The translations under genes and the position numbers were made by a program. DNA of 64,000 nt, from assembly GCF_013460135.1 (NCBI RefSeq), contig NZ_CP038155.1:1860001-1924000 (forward strand). Direction: 5' to 3'. This document shows, one piece after another, positions 42,194 through 53,640 of the stretch (within the stretch, counting starts at the first letter, position 1; each line of letters begins with the position of its first letter). The notes beneath the pieces are model-generated. The model saw only the letters and a list, made by a program, of their open reading frames with translations. It did not search any database and was not told where the DNA came from. The DNA is from Arsenophonus endosymbiont of Aphis craccivora. Lineage in GTDB: Bacteria > Pseudomonadota > Gammaproteobacteria > Enterobacterales > Enterobacteriaceae.

Positions 42194-43174
42194 TTAAGCT
42201 CGCTCTATAGAAAAAGAGATAACATCACTGATTTTTTCTGCATTCAGCGCCAACATGACTAAGCGATCAATACCTAAAGCAACACCTGAACAATCAGGTA
42301 TGACTTTATCTAGCGCAGCAAGCAGACATTCATCAATAGGCTGTTCTGGTAAACCCATTTTTTCGCGCATCTGATGATCATGCTCAAAACGTTCTCGCTG
42401 TTCTTGTGCATCAGTCAACTCACGAAAACCATTGGCCAACTCAATACCCTTAAAATAAACTTCAAAGCGCTCAGCAACTCGGTGGTCTTCTTTACTAATT
42501 TCAGCTAATGCTGCCTGTGAAGCAGGAAAATGATAGATAACGGTAGGCTTATCTTTACCTAAATTTGGTTCAACTCCCATAGTAAACAAAAATTGTAATA
42601 ACACATCTTTGTCTTCTTCTGTTTCGGCATTATTTAAACCCAACTTCACTGCTGCATCACGTAATTGTTTTTTTTCTGACTCCAGTGCTAATGGATCAAT
42701 TTTTAGATAACGCTGAAAGGCCTGTTGATATGATATCCGCTCAGTGGGTTGGCAGTCCAAAATTTGTTGCAACAAATCATCTACTTCATCAATAATTCGG
42801 TACATGTCATAATGAGGCCGATACCATTCAAGCATAGTAAATTCTGGATTATGATAACGTCCCTCTTCTTCATTACGAAAAGCTTTAATCATCTGATATA
42901 TAGGCCCACTGCCGTCCGCTAGCAAGCGTTTCATATGATATTCAGGACTGGTTATCATATACAATTTGGTGCTGTCAGCAATTACCGGAGCAACAAATTG
43001 GGTTTCAAACGGTGAGAGATGAATATCTGTTACCGTGAATTTGCTTAATATAGGCGTCTCTACTTCCACTACTCCTCGATCGATGAAAAAACGTCTGATT
43101 TCAGCAATAATTTTGGCTCTTTTCAGTAAGTTATTGATAGACGCGCTCGGTTGCCAATTCACTATCTCACTCAT
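42194..43174 (-). CDS. epmA: EF-P--(R)-beta-lysine ligase EpmA
   Basis: EpmA (PoxA/GenX) is a class II lysyl-tRNA synthetase paralogue that attaches beta-lysine to elongation factor P. It has 326 residues, no anticodon-binding domain, and class II motifs: motif 2 [20 protein letters not shown] and motif 3 [14 protein letters not shown]. The [14 protein letters not shown] segment is conserved with LysS. In E. coli it is divergent from frdABCD; here IS copy 3 lies on that side and frd is absent from the window. Intact. Confidence 0.97.
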   Translation of the reverse strand: MSEIVNWQPSASINNLLKRAKIIAEIRRFFIDRGVVEVETPILSKFTVTDIHLSPFETQFVAPVIADSTKLYMITSPEYHMKRLLADGSGPIYQMIKAFRNEEEGRYHNPEFTMLEWYRPHYDMYRIIDEVDDLLQQILDCQPTERISYQQAFQRYLKIDPLALESEKKQLRDAAVKLGLNNAETEEDKDVLLQFLFTMGVEPNLGKDKPTVIYHFPASQAALAEISKEDHRVAERFEVYFKGIELANGFRELTDAQEQRERFEHDHQMREKMGLPEQPIDECLLAALDKVIPDCSGVALGIDRLVMLALNAEKISDVISFSIERA

Positions 43175-43303
43175 TGTAAAAACTCCAAAAAAGAATAAAG
43201 CGCGCTAGTTTACTCGCCTGTAAACAAATAAACAAATTTTTCATATCGTTAATCTCATCACTCTGTTTTTTAACAAAAATAAACTAATCCTTAGTTAAAT
43301 ATT

Positions 43304-44358
43304 GGCTTTGTTGAATAAATCAGAATTAGCCGACAGGATGGCTCCCTCTGCTACAGCTGTTATCCGATCCTGACGCTGTGTGGCATACCCAACAACGTCA
43401 TACGGTTCAGCGCTTTGACCATCGCCATTGCTTTACCTACCTGAGCCTCATAGTCACGCAGGCTCAGATGGCCACCCAGCAAAGTTTTTATGCGGAACAT
43501 CGCTGTTTCTGCCACTGAACGCCGGTGATAACCCACTTTCTTTTTCCACATATCATTACTCCTGCTCAGACGCTGATTCGCCACCGCATGGTTACGTTCA
43601 TGGTACTTGTCCGGCCAGTATTTCGCTCCGCTTCGCGGCGGGATAAGTGGCCTGATTTTCTTTCTTAGCAACGCATCGTGGCGGTAACAGGCGTGATAAG
43701 CACCGTCTGCTGACACTTCCCTGATTTTCCGGTGGGTTTGGTTAATCAGGCCCGGCAGTGCCTGCGCATCTGTCGTTCCGCTGAGCGATAAGTCGGCACA
43801 GATAATCTCATGAGTCACACTGTCTGCTGCCAGATGAAGCTTGCGCCACACTCTTCGTCTGTCAGCCCCATGCTGCCTGACTTTCCATTCACCTTCGCCA
43901 AAGACCTTCAGACCGGTACTGTCGATGACCAGATGCGAGATTTCACCACGCGTTGGCGTTTTTATGCTGATGTTGACGCTCTTTGCTCGTCTGCTGACCA
44001 GCGAGTAGTCCGGACAGCACAGCGGCAAAGACATGAGTTTAAAAATCGAATCAACGAAGCCCTGTAATGCCCGGAGCGACAGGTTAAACACACGCTTCAT
44101 CATCAGGACAGTGGTAACAGCCATATCGCTGTAGTAAAGCGGCCGGCCACGACCTTCAGGCGAAGAACTGTCAGTCCATCCAGCGATGGCCGACTCATCA
44201 AGCCAGACCGTCAGGGAACCGCGTTGTCTGAGTGCCTTGTTGTACGCGGGCCAGTTGGTAATTTTAAACTTTTGCTTTGCCATGGGGACCTGATGTTGAA
44301 ACGAATTTAGCGATCAGCTCCGCCAATCACCTAAAAGTTCGATTTATTCAACAAAGCC
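43304..44358 (-). mobile_element. IS903-group insertion sequence, copy 3, intact
   Basis: 1055 bp with both inverted repeats and a perfect 9-bp duplication TTAAATATT (43295-43303 and 44359-44367). It inserted about 130 bp upstream of epmA in non-coding DNA. Confidence 0.97.
43360..44283 (-). CDS. IS903-group transposase, copy 3
   Basis: Full-length 307-residue DDE transposase with Asp121, Asp193 and Glu259. It differs from copy 4 by a few substitutions near the second aspartate (ADGAYHACYRHD against ADGAYDACYCHD). Predicted active by integrity only. Confidence 0.95.
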   Translation of the reverse strand: MAKQKFKITNWPAYNKALRQRGSLTVWLDESAIAGWTDSSSPEGRGRPLYYSDMAVTTVLMMKRVFNLSLRALQGFVDSIFKLMSLPLCCPDYSLVSRRAKSVNISIKTPTRGEISHLVIDSTGLKVFGEGEWKVRQHGADRRRVWRKLHLAADSVTHEIICADLSLSGTTDAQALPGLINQTHRKIREVSADGAYHACYRHDALLRKKIRPLIPPRSGAKYWPDKYHERNHAVANQRLSRSNDMWKKKVGYHRRSVAETAMFRIKTLLGGHLSLRDYEAQVGKAMAMVKALNRMTLLGMPHSVRIG

Positions 44359-45012
44359 TTAAATATTAAGAGAACTTGAAAATATTAATTAGTTGAAATA
44401 AATAATTAACGTTAGTTATAAGTTGATATAACTACTTTCTATATGATCTCCAATTTAGCTGAATAAAGAAAATATTTCAACTCAAAATCATCAAACCATC
44501 AAAAATAAATTCAAATAATATCAATATGTTAAAAACATTTGGAAGTTATTTTCAGCTATAAAATTAATAAAAATAATCATTTTAATGGATTAATGTAAAT
44601 TTTTATTTATTAAAATTGCATTTATTTATAATATTTTTATTCTTATAAAATGATTATAAATATGACTAAAATTACCTTATTGCTCATAAAAATATTATCA
44701 ATGAATATATTTTTATTGATATAAAAAAAAACCAAAATAGAATAATGTTATATATCAATCAATAAGCATATAATTACGCTATTTTTATTAAATAAAAATC
44801 ATATTATTTATTAAATTGGCACCAAAAATTTGCTGCTGGTAATTGTTTGGGATTTATTTAAAAATCATTATTAATACAATAAAAATAAAAACCAACCCAA
44901 AATCCACTAAGTCAATAAGATAACATATAAACTTAATTATACCCATTTTATGATCAAAAATAGCTAATTTTTAAACAAGTCTATTAACTCTCACTTTTTA
45001 TAAGCAAAATCC
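44359..45012. other. Very AT-rich non-coding stretch between IS copies 3 and 4
   Basis: About 650 bp, among the most AT-rich in the window, with no supportable ORF. It begins with the target duplication of copy 3 and ends at copy 4, whose flanks do not match each other. It may be the upstream region of a gene (frdA in E. coli order) that was cut away by recombination at copy 4; this is inference. Confidence 0.5.
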
Positions 45013-46067
45013 GGCTTTGTTGAATAAATCGAACTTTTAGGTGATTGGCGGAGCTGATCGCTAAATTCGTTTCAACATCAGGTCCCCATGGCAAAGCAAA
45101 AGTTTAAAATTACCAACTGGCCCGCGTACAACAAGGCACTCAGACAACGCGGTTCCCTGACGGTCTGGCTTGATGAGTCGGCCATCGCTGGATGGACTGA
45201 CAGTTCTTCGCCTGAAGGTCGTGGCCGGCCGCTTTACTACAGCGATATGGCTGTTACCACTGTCCTGATGATGAAGCGTGTGTTTAACCTGTCGCTCCGG
45301 GCATTACAGGGCTTCGTTGATTCGATTTTTAAACTCATGTCTTTGCCGCTGTGCTGTCCGGACTACTCGCTGGTCAGCAGACGAGCAAAGAGCGTCAACA
45401 TCAGCATAAAAACGCCAACGCGTGGTGAAATCTCGCATCTGGTCATCGACAGTACCGGTCTGAAGGTCTTTGGCGAAGGTGAATGGAAAGTCAGGCAGCA
45501 TGGGGCTGACAGACGAAGAGTGTGGCGCAAGCTTCATCTGGCAGCAGACAGTGTGACTCATGAGATTATCTGTGCCGACTTATCGCTCAGCGGAACGACA
45601 GATGCGCAGGCACTGCCGGGCCTGATTAACCAAACCCACCGGAAAATCAGGGAAGTGTCAGCAGACGGTGCTTATGACGCCTGTTACTGCCACGATGCGT
45701 TGCTAAGAAAGAAAATCAGGCCCCTTATCCCGCCGCGAAGCGGAGCGAAATACTGGCCGGACAAGTACCATGAACGTAACCATGCGGTGGCGAATCAGCG
45801 TCTGAGCAGGAGTAATGATATGTGGAAAAAGAAAGTGGGTTATCACCGGCGTTCAGTGGCAGAAACAGCGATGTTCCGCATAAAAACTTTGCTGGGTGGC
45901 CATCTGAGGCTGCGTGACTATGAGGCTCAGGTAGGTGAAGCAATGGCGATGGTCAAAGCGCTGAACCGTATGACGTTGTTGGGTATGCCACACAGCGTCA
46001 GGATCGGATAACAGCTGTAGCAGAGGGAGCCATCCTGTCGGCTAATTCTGATTTATTCAACAAAGCC
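45013..46067 (+). mobile_element. IS903-group insertion sequence, copy 4, intact but without target duplication
   Basis: 1055 bp with both inverted repeats, in opposite orientation to the other five. The flanking 9-mers differ (GCAAAATCC at left, GATGAAAGG at right), so this element does not have the two flanks of a single insertion. Left is the epmA region, right is yafJ-gmhA-fadE, which are far apart in E. coli. Recombination between two IS copies is the simple explanation. Confidence 0.95.
45088..46011 (+). CDS. IS903-group transposase, copy 4
   Basis: Full-length 307-residue DDE transposase (Asp121, Asp193, Glu259), closest to the consensus of the six copies and the best candidate for the active source. 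Confidence 0.96.
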   Translation: MAKQKFKITNWPAYNKALRQRGSLTVWLDESAIAGWTDSSSPEGRGRPLYYSDMAVTTVLMMKRVFNLSLRALQGFVDSIFKLMSLPLCCPDYSLVSRRAKSVNISIKTPTRGEISHLVIDSTGLKVFGEGEWKVRQHGADRRRVWRKLHLAADSVTHEIICADLSLSGTTDAQALPGLINQTHRKIREVSADGAYDACYCHDALLRKKIRPLIPPRSGAKYWPDKYHERNHAVANQRLSRSNDMWKKKVGYHRRSVAETAMFRIKTLLGGHLRLRDYEAQVGEAMAMVKALNRMTLLGMPHSVRIG

Positions 46068-46076
46068 GATGAAAGG

Positions 46077-46845
46077 CTACAATATGCGCTTACCAAAATG
46101 GAATAAAACAAAACTTCCCGGCTGAATTCGGTGCCAATTCTCATTACCAGTTAAAGGCTTGGTTGCAATCACTGAGACTATATCAGTTGTTTGTGTATGT
46201 TGCTGAAAATCGATTTCAATATCATTATCAAGCAATTTTGCCTTACCAAAAGGTGCTTTGCGGGTAAGCCAATGCAAATCAGTTGAGCAATAGGCCATCA
46301 TATATTGTCCATCTGAAATCAACATATTAAGTACCCCCATCAATTTTAATTGATCAGCTAGTTTGGCAATAAACCGATATACAGTTAACCAGTTTGTCGG
46401 TTTTTTAGGGTATTTTTCTGCCAATTGATATAAAATACAACAAAATACCCACTCACTATCAGTCTTTCCAATTGGCCGATAGTGTCCTACTGGTAATTTT
46501 TTATAACCCTCAAGTTGGCCGTTGTGTGCATAAGTCCAATTTCTGCCCCACAGTTCCCTGGTAAAAGGATGGGTATTTTCTAATAATACATCGCCCTGAT
46601 TCGCCTGGCGAATATGCGCAATAACTGCCTCTGATTTAATCGGGTACTCTTGCACAAAGCGTGCAATAGTCGATTGATAACATGGCTTGGGTTCTTTAAA
46701 CGTTCGGCAACCTCGACCTTCATAAAAAGTGATCCCCCCAACCATCTTTGTGTGGCCCAGTCTGACCTCCTCGCGGGATAAGACCACTTAAACTAAAATT
46801 AATATCTGTCGGGAGACTAGCACTCATACCAAGCAATTCATACAT
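46077..46845 (-). pseudogene. yafJ: yafJ class II glutamine amidotransferase-like protein, catalytic Cys lost and frameshifted
   Basis: YafJ is a single-domain class II (Ntn) glutamine amidotransferase homologue of unknown substrate. The start at 46845 follows a perfect AAGGAGG and reads MYELLGMSA, where the family has MCELLGM: the nucleophile Cys2 is Tyr (TAT for TGT). A run of six G (46734-46739 on the plus strand as C), one too many, then shifts the frame at GWGITFYEG. The remaining 220 residues (ENTHPFTRELWGRNWTYAHN) are open to 46077. Two independent hits make loss of function nearly certain. Confidence 0.94.
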
Positions 46846-46941
46846 AATGCCTCCTTTATGTATGCCAGAATGAAATTTCCAAATCTAAGCATAATCACGC
46901 TAACTGCTCACATTTCTACCCGACAACATTGCCTAGCAATG

Positions 46942-47520
46942 TTATTTAACCATTTCTTTTTCTATTAGCTGAATTAAGATATGGATCACCTTAATATGAA
47001 TTTCTTGGATCCGATCGGCATAACCAAAATGAGGTACTCTGATCTCAATATCAGCGGTTCCTGCCATTTTTCCGCCCTCTTTACCTGTCAATGTGATCAC
47101 TTGCATCTTTTTAGCACGTGCAGCCGCGATTGCCTTGATGATATTGCCAGAATTACCTGATGTTGAGAGTGCAAATAATATATCCCCTTCTTTACCGACA
47201 GCCTCTATATAACGGGAAAAAACATAGTCATAACCAAAATCATTACCAACGCAAGAGAGATGACTAACATCAGAAATCACAATGGCTGGATAACCTGGAC
47301 GATTTTCACGATAACGTCCGGTTAATTCTTCTGCAAAATGCATAGCATCACAGTGCGAACCACCATTACCACAAGATAATACTTTTCTTCCCGCTTTAAA
47401 GGCGTTCGACAACATAATCGCGGCTTGCTCAATCGCTTCGATATTTTCTCGGTTATTAAGAAAATTGTTCAATGTCACCGCCGCTTCTTTTAATTCAGCA
47501 CAAATAAGCTCCTGATACAT
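46942..47520 (-). CDS. gmhA: Sedoheptulose-7-phosphate isomerase GmhA
   Basis: GmhA makes D-glycero-D-manno-heptose-7-phosphate for the LPS inner core. The SIS domain is complete, with [33 protein letters not shown] and [14 protein letters not shown]. From MYQELICAE it is 192 residues as in E. coli; the ATG one codon upstream is closer than usual to AGGAG. Keeping LPS heptose synthesis sets this symbiont apart from the most reduced ones. Intact. Confidence 0.97.
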   Translation of the reverse strand: MYQELICAELKEAAVTLNNFLNNRENIEAIEQAAIMLSNAFKAGRKVLSCGNGGSHCDAMHFAEELTGRYRENRPGYPAIVISDVSHLSCVGNDFGYDYVFSRYIEAVGKEGDILFALSTSGNSGNIIKAIAAARAKKMQVITLTGKEGGKMAGTADIEIRVPHFGYADRIQEIHIKVIHILIQLIEKEMVK

Positions 47521-47758
47521 CATTTGTACTCCTAATAAAATATTATTTTTTCAACAATCCCAGTGTAACGGATTAAACTTTATGAAAGAAGTATCAATAC
47601 GACTTATCACAACCAAGTTAAGCTCAATAAATAATTTGTGAACTTCACTGTAATTAATATGTAAAAATATTGATAAATAAAATTACATAGATTAAAGATA
47701 AGAAAAAAACAGATATGACTTCCGATGACTTAGCTTAATCATAATCAGGAGTACCATT

Positions 47759-50219
47759 ATGGCTCTACTCACTATTTTTCTATTTATTGGTTTAATCGGA
47801 ATTCTTTGCTATCACAAAGCAAATCTACTATTTAGTAGCTTACTTATACTGGCTTATTGTTTACTTATGGCTAGTACTGATTTATGGTATTTTTGGACGT
47901 TATTGCTCGTAGCGGCGGTATTATTTCCATTAGTCTATCTCCCAGTACGTCGCTCATTCATTTCTAGTAAAGTCTTACAAATTTTTCAGAAAATCATCCC
48001 TTCCATGTCAAAAACCGAGAAAGAAGCCATCGAAGCTGGCACAACCTGGTGGGAAGGTGATGTGTTTCAAGGTATGCCTGATTGGGATAAATTACATAAA
48101 TATCCAAAACAGCAATTAACAACTGAAGAACAAGCGTTTCTCAATGGCCCAGTTGTAGAAGCATGCCGTATGGCTAATGACTTTCCAATTAGCCATGAAC
48201 TAGCCGATCTACCTACTGAATTATGGCAACATTTAAAACAACATCGTTTTTTCGCTATGATCATCAAAAAAGAGTATGGTGGCCTCGAATTTTCTGCCTA
48301 TGCTCAAGCGCTAGTGTTACAAAAATTGGCCGGAGTTTCCGGCATATTAGCCATTACTGTAGGTGCGCCTAACTCATTAGGCCTAGGAGAACTTTTACAA
48401 CATTATGGCACCGATGAACAAAAAACAGCATTATCTTCCCAGACTTGCTAGCGGTGAAGAGATCCCCTGTTTTGCTTTAACAAGCCCTGAAGCCGGTTCT
48501 GATGCGTGAGCTATCCCTGACACTGGTGTTGTCTGTATGGGCGAATGGGAAAACCAACAGATATTAGGTATGCGTTTAAATTGGAATAAACGTTATATTA
48601 CATTAGCGCCGATTGCTACGGTATTAGGGCTAGCATTTAAACTTTATGATCCAGACCATTTACTTGGCGATATAACCGATCTCGGCATTACATGCGCACT
48701 AATCCCAACCAATGTTGCATGAGTAGAAATTGGCCATCGCCATTTTCCTTTGAATATCCCTTTCCAAAATGGCCCTACGCGCGGTAAAGATATTTTTGTG
48801 CCGATTGATTATATTATTGGTGGTACCAAAATGGCCGGCCAAGGCTGGCGTATGTTAATGGAATGTCTTTCTATTGGTCGTGGTATCACGCTTCCATCTA
48901 ACGCCACGGGTGGCTTAAAAAGTGTCGCGCTGGCAATCGGTGCGTACGCCTATATTCGCCGTCAAGTCAAAGTATCTATTGGAAAAATGGAAGGTATTGA
49001 AGAACCTTTAGCACGGATCGCTGCTAATGCTTATTTAATGGATGCCGCTTAAACCTTAATTACGACGGCAATTATATCTGGCGAAAAACCAGCAGTCCTC
49101 TCTGTGATTGTCAAATATCACTGTACCCATCGAGGCCAAAGAGCCATTATTGATGCGATGGATATTGCTGGTGGTAAAGGAATTTGTCTAGGTCCCTCAA
49201 ATTTTCTTGCTCGCTTTTATCAAGGAGCTCCTATTGCTATCACCGTTGAAGGTGCCAATATTTTAACACGCATTATGATGATTTTTGGCCAAGGGGCTAT
49301 TCGCTGTCATCCTTATATTTTGCATGAAATAGCCGCAACACAAAATAACGACATTATCGCCTTTGATAAATTACTCTTTAGCTATTTAAGTCATACAATA
49401 AGTAACCTATTGCGCATTTTCTACTTGGGTATAACAAACGGCAGAACAAGCAAAGCACCAACAAAAGATAATACTCGCCGCTTCTATCAGCAATTAAATC
49501 GCCAAAGTGCTAATCTTGCCTTACTTGCTGATATTTCTATGGCAGTATTAGGTGGCGTGTTAAAACGTCGTGAGCGGATTTCTGCCAGTTTAGGCGATAT
49601 TTTAAGCCACCTCTATTTAGCATCCGCCACACTAAAACGTTTTGAAGATGATGGCCGCCCAGCAATGGATTTACCTATTGTTGAATGGGTAATAAAAGAT
49701 TGTCTATTTCAATCAGAAAAAGCCATGCAAGCACTGCTACGAAACTTTTCCAATCGTCTGGTTGCTATGTTAAGCTGTATTATCATTTTTCCATTGGGTT
49801 CTCGTTATGCGCCACCTAACGATCAACTTGATCATAAACTAGCAAAAATTATGATGACACCATCAGAAACACGCGAGCGTATTGGTCGCGGTCAATATAT
49901 GACACCAAGTGAGCATAACCCTCATGGCATAATTAATGCCGCATTATCAGATATTATTGCCGCCGAGCCAATTTTTGAACGTTTGACCAGTCAAGCTAGC
50001 CATAAACCAAACTTTATCAATTTAGATAAACTTGCCTAACAAGCACTCGCCGATGGTAAAATTAGCCAACAAGAAGCTGACATTTTACGTAAAGCAGAAG
50101 CCAGCCGTTTAAGATCGATCAATGTTGATGAATTTGAATATGATGCACTGGCGATAGCGAGTAAAAAATCTGACAAACAGAAAAATAGTTCCCCATTATA
50201 TAAAGAACAAGCGGCATAA
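47759..50219 (+). pseudogene. fadE: fadE acyl-CoA dehydrogenase, at least five lesions
   Basis: FadE catalyses the first step of fatty-acid beta-oxidation. N-terminal membrane segments and the full dehydrogenase sequence are readable. Lesions: an extra A in the A-run 48420-48425, TGA near 48508 (Gly in GSDAGAIPDTG), TGA at 48720-48722, TAA at 49050-49052 and TAA at 50037-50039. After the single frameshift the rest stays in one frame to the native stop at 50217-50219. The number of hits suggests older inactivation than zntA. Confidence 0.96.
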
Positions 50220-50248
50220 TTGTAGAACTTGCAGAGGGCTTAAGCTCC

Positions 50249-51524
50249 CTAATCACTACTTATCAAACACGTTTCTAATGCCAACAATTCTGCCAATGTT
50301 TGACACCGACGAATTAATTTTGCCTCACCATTTAAATACATTACTCAGCGATTAACGGTCGACTATTATAATTAGAAGACATTGAAGCACCATAAGCACC
50401 AGTATCATGAAAGACTAAATAATCTCCCACATAAATTTCAGGTAATAAACGAGGCACAACAGCGCCGGTATTTGTCTGGGCAAAAACATCACCAGACTCA
50501 CATAACGGACCAGCTACTAGTGTTTCACGTAAATTTCCGTCAGTAAGATGTCGATTATCCGCTGGCAAGACAGAAATATGATGATAACAACCATACATAG
50601 CAGGACGCATTAGATCATTAAAACCACTATCAACTAATACATAATGATTTTTGCCCATTCTTTTTATTGCTCTTACTTCAGCTAAAAGCACGCCAGATTC
50701 TGCTACCAAGTAACGACCAGGCTCAATTTCTAATGTTATATGATGCCCCAAATGAGCTGAAATACGTTCACGAGCATCATGCCACAAGGCAAAATAATGG
50801 TTAATATCAATTCGCTCTTCAGCTAAATTATAAGGGATCGACAATCCCCACCAGCTGAAATTGCTTGTATATCACAGCCACTTAAGATGACCTGCTCTAC
50901 CATTGCCTCACAGACTTTAGCCAAGTGGCAATAATCAACCCCAGAACCAATATGCATATGTATACCGACCAGCGTTAACTGATATTGATTAATTTTTTCA
51001 ATCGCTAATGGCAAATCACTAAACCAGATACCATGCTTACTATTTTCTCCACCGGTGTTGGTTTTTTGGCTATGACCATGGCCAAATCCTGGATTGATAC
51101 GTAACCAAATAGCATGATGTCGTTTGGCTTTTCCCAATTGAACGAGCATGTCAATAGAGCCTACATTAACAGGAATATCTAACTCTATTACACGCTCAAT
51201 AGTTTGCTTTTCAATGACATCTGCGGTGAATACAATTTCTGCTTGTTCTCTACCTGGGCGAAAACCAGCAACTAACGCCCTTTCGATTTCGCCTAATGAT
51301 ACAGCATCAACTTTCACGCCTTGTTGACGCATCAAACGTAAAATATGAATATTAGAGCACGCTTTTTGTGCAAAACGGATCGCATCGAACGCAGCTAACT
51401 GCTTAATCGCCTGTGTAATGACTTCACTATCATAGATCCAAATAGGAGTCCCGAATTGAGCGGGCAGTTTAATTAATTGTTCTGCCGTCAAATATCGACT
51501 TATGGTGGTTGCAAACGTTGTCAT
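50249..51524 (-). pseudogene. lysA: lysA diaminopimelate decarboxylase, two frameshifts
   Basis: LysA decarboxylates meso-diaminopimelate, the last step of lysine synthesis. The PLP-lysine region (FAQKACSNIHILRLMR) and HIGSG motif are present. One G is missing from the run at 50846-50849 (AISAGGGLS becomes AISAGGD), shifting the frame; the C-terminal half with CESGDVF and YGASMSSNYNSRPL continues in the other frame. A second lost base near 50345 truncates the last ~30 residues, which are readable to about 50249. The divergent regulator lysR is dead too. DAP for cell wall would be unaffected. Confidence 0.95.
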
Positions 51525-52175
51525 TGATAACCTTAATTTATTTTTTCATTTTTTTTATTATTAATAGAGAAAATAAGGATAAAAATATCTATTTAGCTAT
51601 AGTCTATTCATATAGGATATAAATAACAGCAGCGAGTTATGTAAATGAAAACTTTTTCCTGGCGTCATATAGAAATTTTTCGCGCGATCATGACCACCAA
51701 AAACTTAACTGATGCAGCACAATTAGTTAGAACATCTCAGCCTACCGTCAGCCGTGAAATTAGTCGTCTAGAAAGTCTGTTACGATTTAAGTTATTTGAT
51801 AGGATCAAAGGACGGCTATTGCCAACGGCTCAGGGATTAAGGTTATTCGCAGAAGTCGAACGTTATTATTATGGATTAGAAAGGATCTATAATATGGCGG
51901 AAATTATCAGACAATTTAGAGACACGCAACTTGCAGTTGCCTGTTTACCGGTATTTAGTCAGTCGTTATTACCTAAAGCCTGTCAGCGGTTTCTACTCGA
52001 TTACCCTGAAGTTAATTTTACCATTATCTCCCAAGAGTCACCTATATTAGAGGAATGGCTTTCGGCACAACATTATGATATCGGTTTGACAGAAAATCGG
52101 CAGATACCCACCGGCACTTATGGTGATCTTTTAACTAGCTTAAATGAAGTCGTTGTGTTACCTCGTATGCACCCA

Positions 52176-53230
52176 GGCTTTGTTGAATAAATCAGAATTA
52201 GCCGCCAGGATGGCTCCCTCTGCTACAGCTGTTATCCGATCCTGACGCTGTGTGGCATACCCAACAACGTCATACGGTTCAGCGCTTTGACCATCGCCAT
52301 TGCTTCACCTACCTGAGCCTCATAGTCACGCAGCCTCAGATGGCCACCCAGCAAAGTTTTTATGCGGAACATCGCTGTTTCTGCCACTGAACGCCGGTGA
52401 TAACCCACTTTCTTTTTCCACATATCATTACTCCTGCTCAGACGCTGATTCGCCACCGCATGGTTACGTTCATGGTACTTGTCCGGCCAGTATTTCGCTC
52501 CGCTTCGCGGCGGGATAAGTGGCCTGATTTTCTTTCTTAGCAACGCATCGTGGCAGTAACAGGCGTAATAAGCACCGTCTGCTGACACTTCCCTGATTTT
52601 CCGGTGGGTTTGGTTAATCAAGCCCGGCAGTGCCTGCGCATCTGTCGTTCCGCTGAGCGATAAGTCGGCACAGATAATCTCATGAGTCACACTGTCTGCT
52701 GCCAGATGAAGCTTGCGCCACACTCTTCGTCTGTCAGCCCCATGCTGCCTGACTTTCCTTTCACCTTCGCCAAAGACCTTCAGACCGGTACTGTCGATGA
52801 CCAGATGCGAGATTTCACCACGCGTTGGCGTTTTTATGCTGATGTTGACGCTCTTTGCTCGTCTGCTGACCAGCGAGTAGTCCGGACAGCACAGCGGCAA
52901 AGACATGAGTTTAAAAATCGAATCAACGAAGCCCTGTAATGCCCGGAGCGACAGGTTAAACACACGCTTCATCATCAGGACAGTGGTAACAGCCATATCG
53001 CTGTAGTAAAGCGGCCGGCCACGACCTTCAGGCGAAGAACTGTCAGTCCATCCAGCGATGGCCGACTCATCAAGCCAGACCGTCAGGGAACCGCGTTGTC
53101 TGAGTGCCTTGTTGTACGCGGGCCAGTTGGTAATTTTAAACTTTTGCTTTGCCATGGGGACCTGATGTTGAAACGAATTTAGCGATCAGCTCCGCCAATC
53201 ACCTAAAAGTTCGATTTATTCAACAAAGCC
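52176..53230 (-). mobile_element. IS903-group insertion sequence, copy 5, intact
   Basis: 1055 bp with both inverted repeats and a perfect 9-bp duplication ATGCACCCA (52167-52175 and 53231-53239), inserted in lysR. Confidence 0.97.
52232..53155 (-). CDS. IS903-group transposase, copy 5
   Basis: Full-length 307-residue DDE transposase with all three catalytic residues; Tyr197 replaces the Asp of copy 4 in ADGAYYACY, outside the triad. Confidence 0.95.
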   Translation of the reverse strand: MAKQKFKITNWPAYNKALRQRGSLTVWLDESAIAGWTDSSSPEGRGRPLYYSDMAVTTVLMMKRVFNLSLRALQGFVDSIFKLMSLPLCCPDYSLVSRRAKSVNISIKTPTRGEISHLVIDSTGLKVFGEGERKVRQHGADRRRVWRKLHLAADSVTHEIICADLSLSGTTDAQALPGLINQTHRKIREVSADGAYYACYCHDALLRKKIRPLIPPRSGAKYWPDKYHERNHAVANQRLSRSNDMWKKKVGYHRRSVAETAMFRIKTLLGGHLRLRDYEAQVGEAMAMVKALNRMTLLGMPHSVRIG

Positions 53231-53640
53231 ATGCACCCACTGAGTAAAAAAAATATTTAACAGCTAAAGACTTTAATAATGTTGCTTTTATTAGTCTTTC
53301 AATAACGGATAGTTATCGACAAGCCATTGATACATTTTTTGCAGAACAACATATTAGCCGACGAATGATAATGGAAGTCCATAATGCTTCCTCTGTTTGT
53401 GCTATGGTAAGGTAAGGATTAGGTATATCAATCGTCAACTCATTTACCGTTATCGATTTTTTACAACATGATCCTGATAGCCTTTGCATCAGACCTTTTA
53501 TTAAACCCATTCCTTTCACTGTCAATTTAATTAAACCAATGCATCGACATTCTTCTGAACTTACCGAACGATTTCTTCAATGCCTAAAAATTACGATTAA
53601 AGAATTTGAAACTCAGTTACTGACTGCCTTTAATTATTGA

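Larger units (their letters stand above)
51645..53640 (+). pseudogene. lysR: lysR activator of lysA, split by IS copy 5, frameshifted
   Basis: LysR is the founding LysR-type regulator and activates the divergent lysA. The N-terminal HTH (LTDAAQLVRTSQPTVSREIS) and half of the effector domain are open up to VVLPRMHP, where IS copy 5 entered. Beyond the IS an A-run at 53246-53253 is out of register by one and a TAA at 53413-53415 follows; the remainder (TDSYRQAIDTFFAEQHISR, IPFTVNLIKPMHRHSSEL) is still recognisable to the stop at 53640. Confidence 0.95.

Noticed and set aside
44359-45012. Replication origin or A-box cluster in the AT-rich stretch
   Set aside because: No DnaA-box cluster, iterons or associated replication genes are visible; high AT alone is not enough.
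43304-46067. Composite transposon formed by inverted IS copies 3 and 4
   Set aside because: There is no cargo gene between them, and the outer flanks (43295-43303 and 46068-46076) do not form a matching 9-bp duplication.
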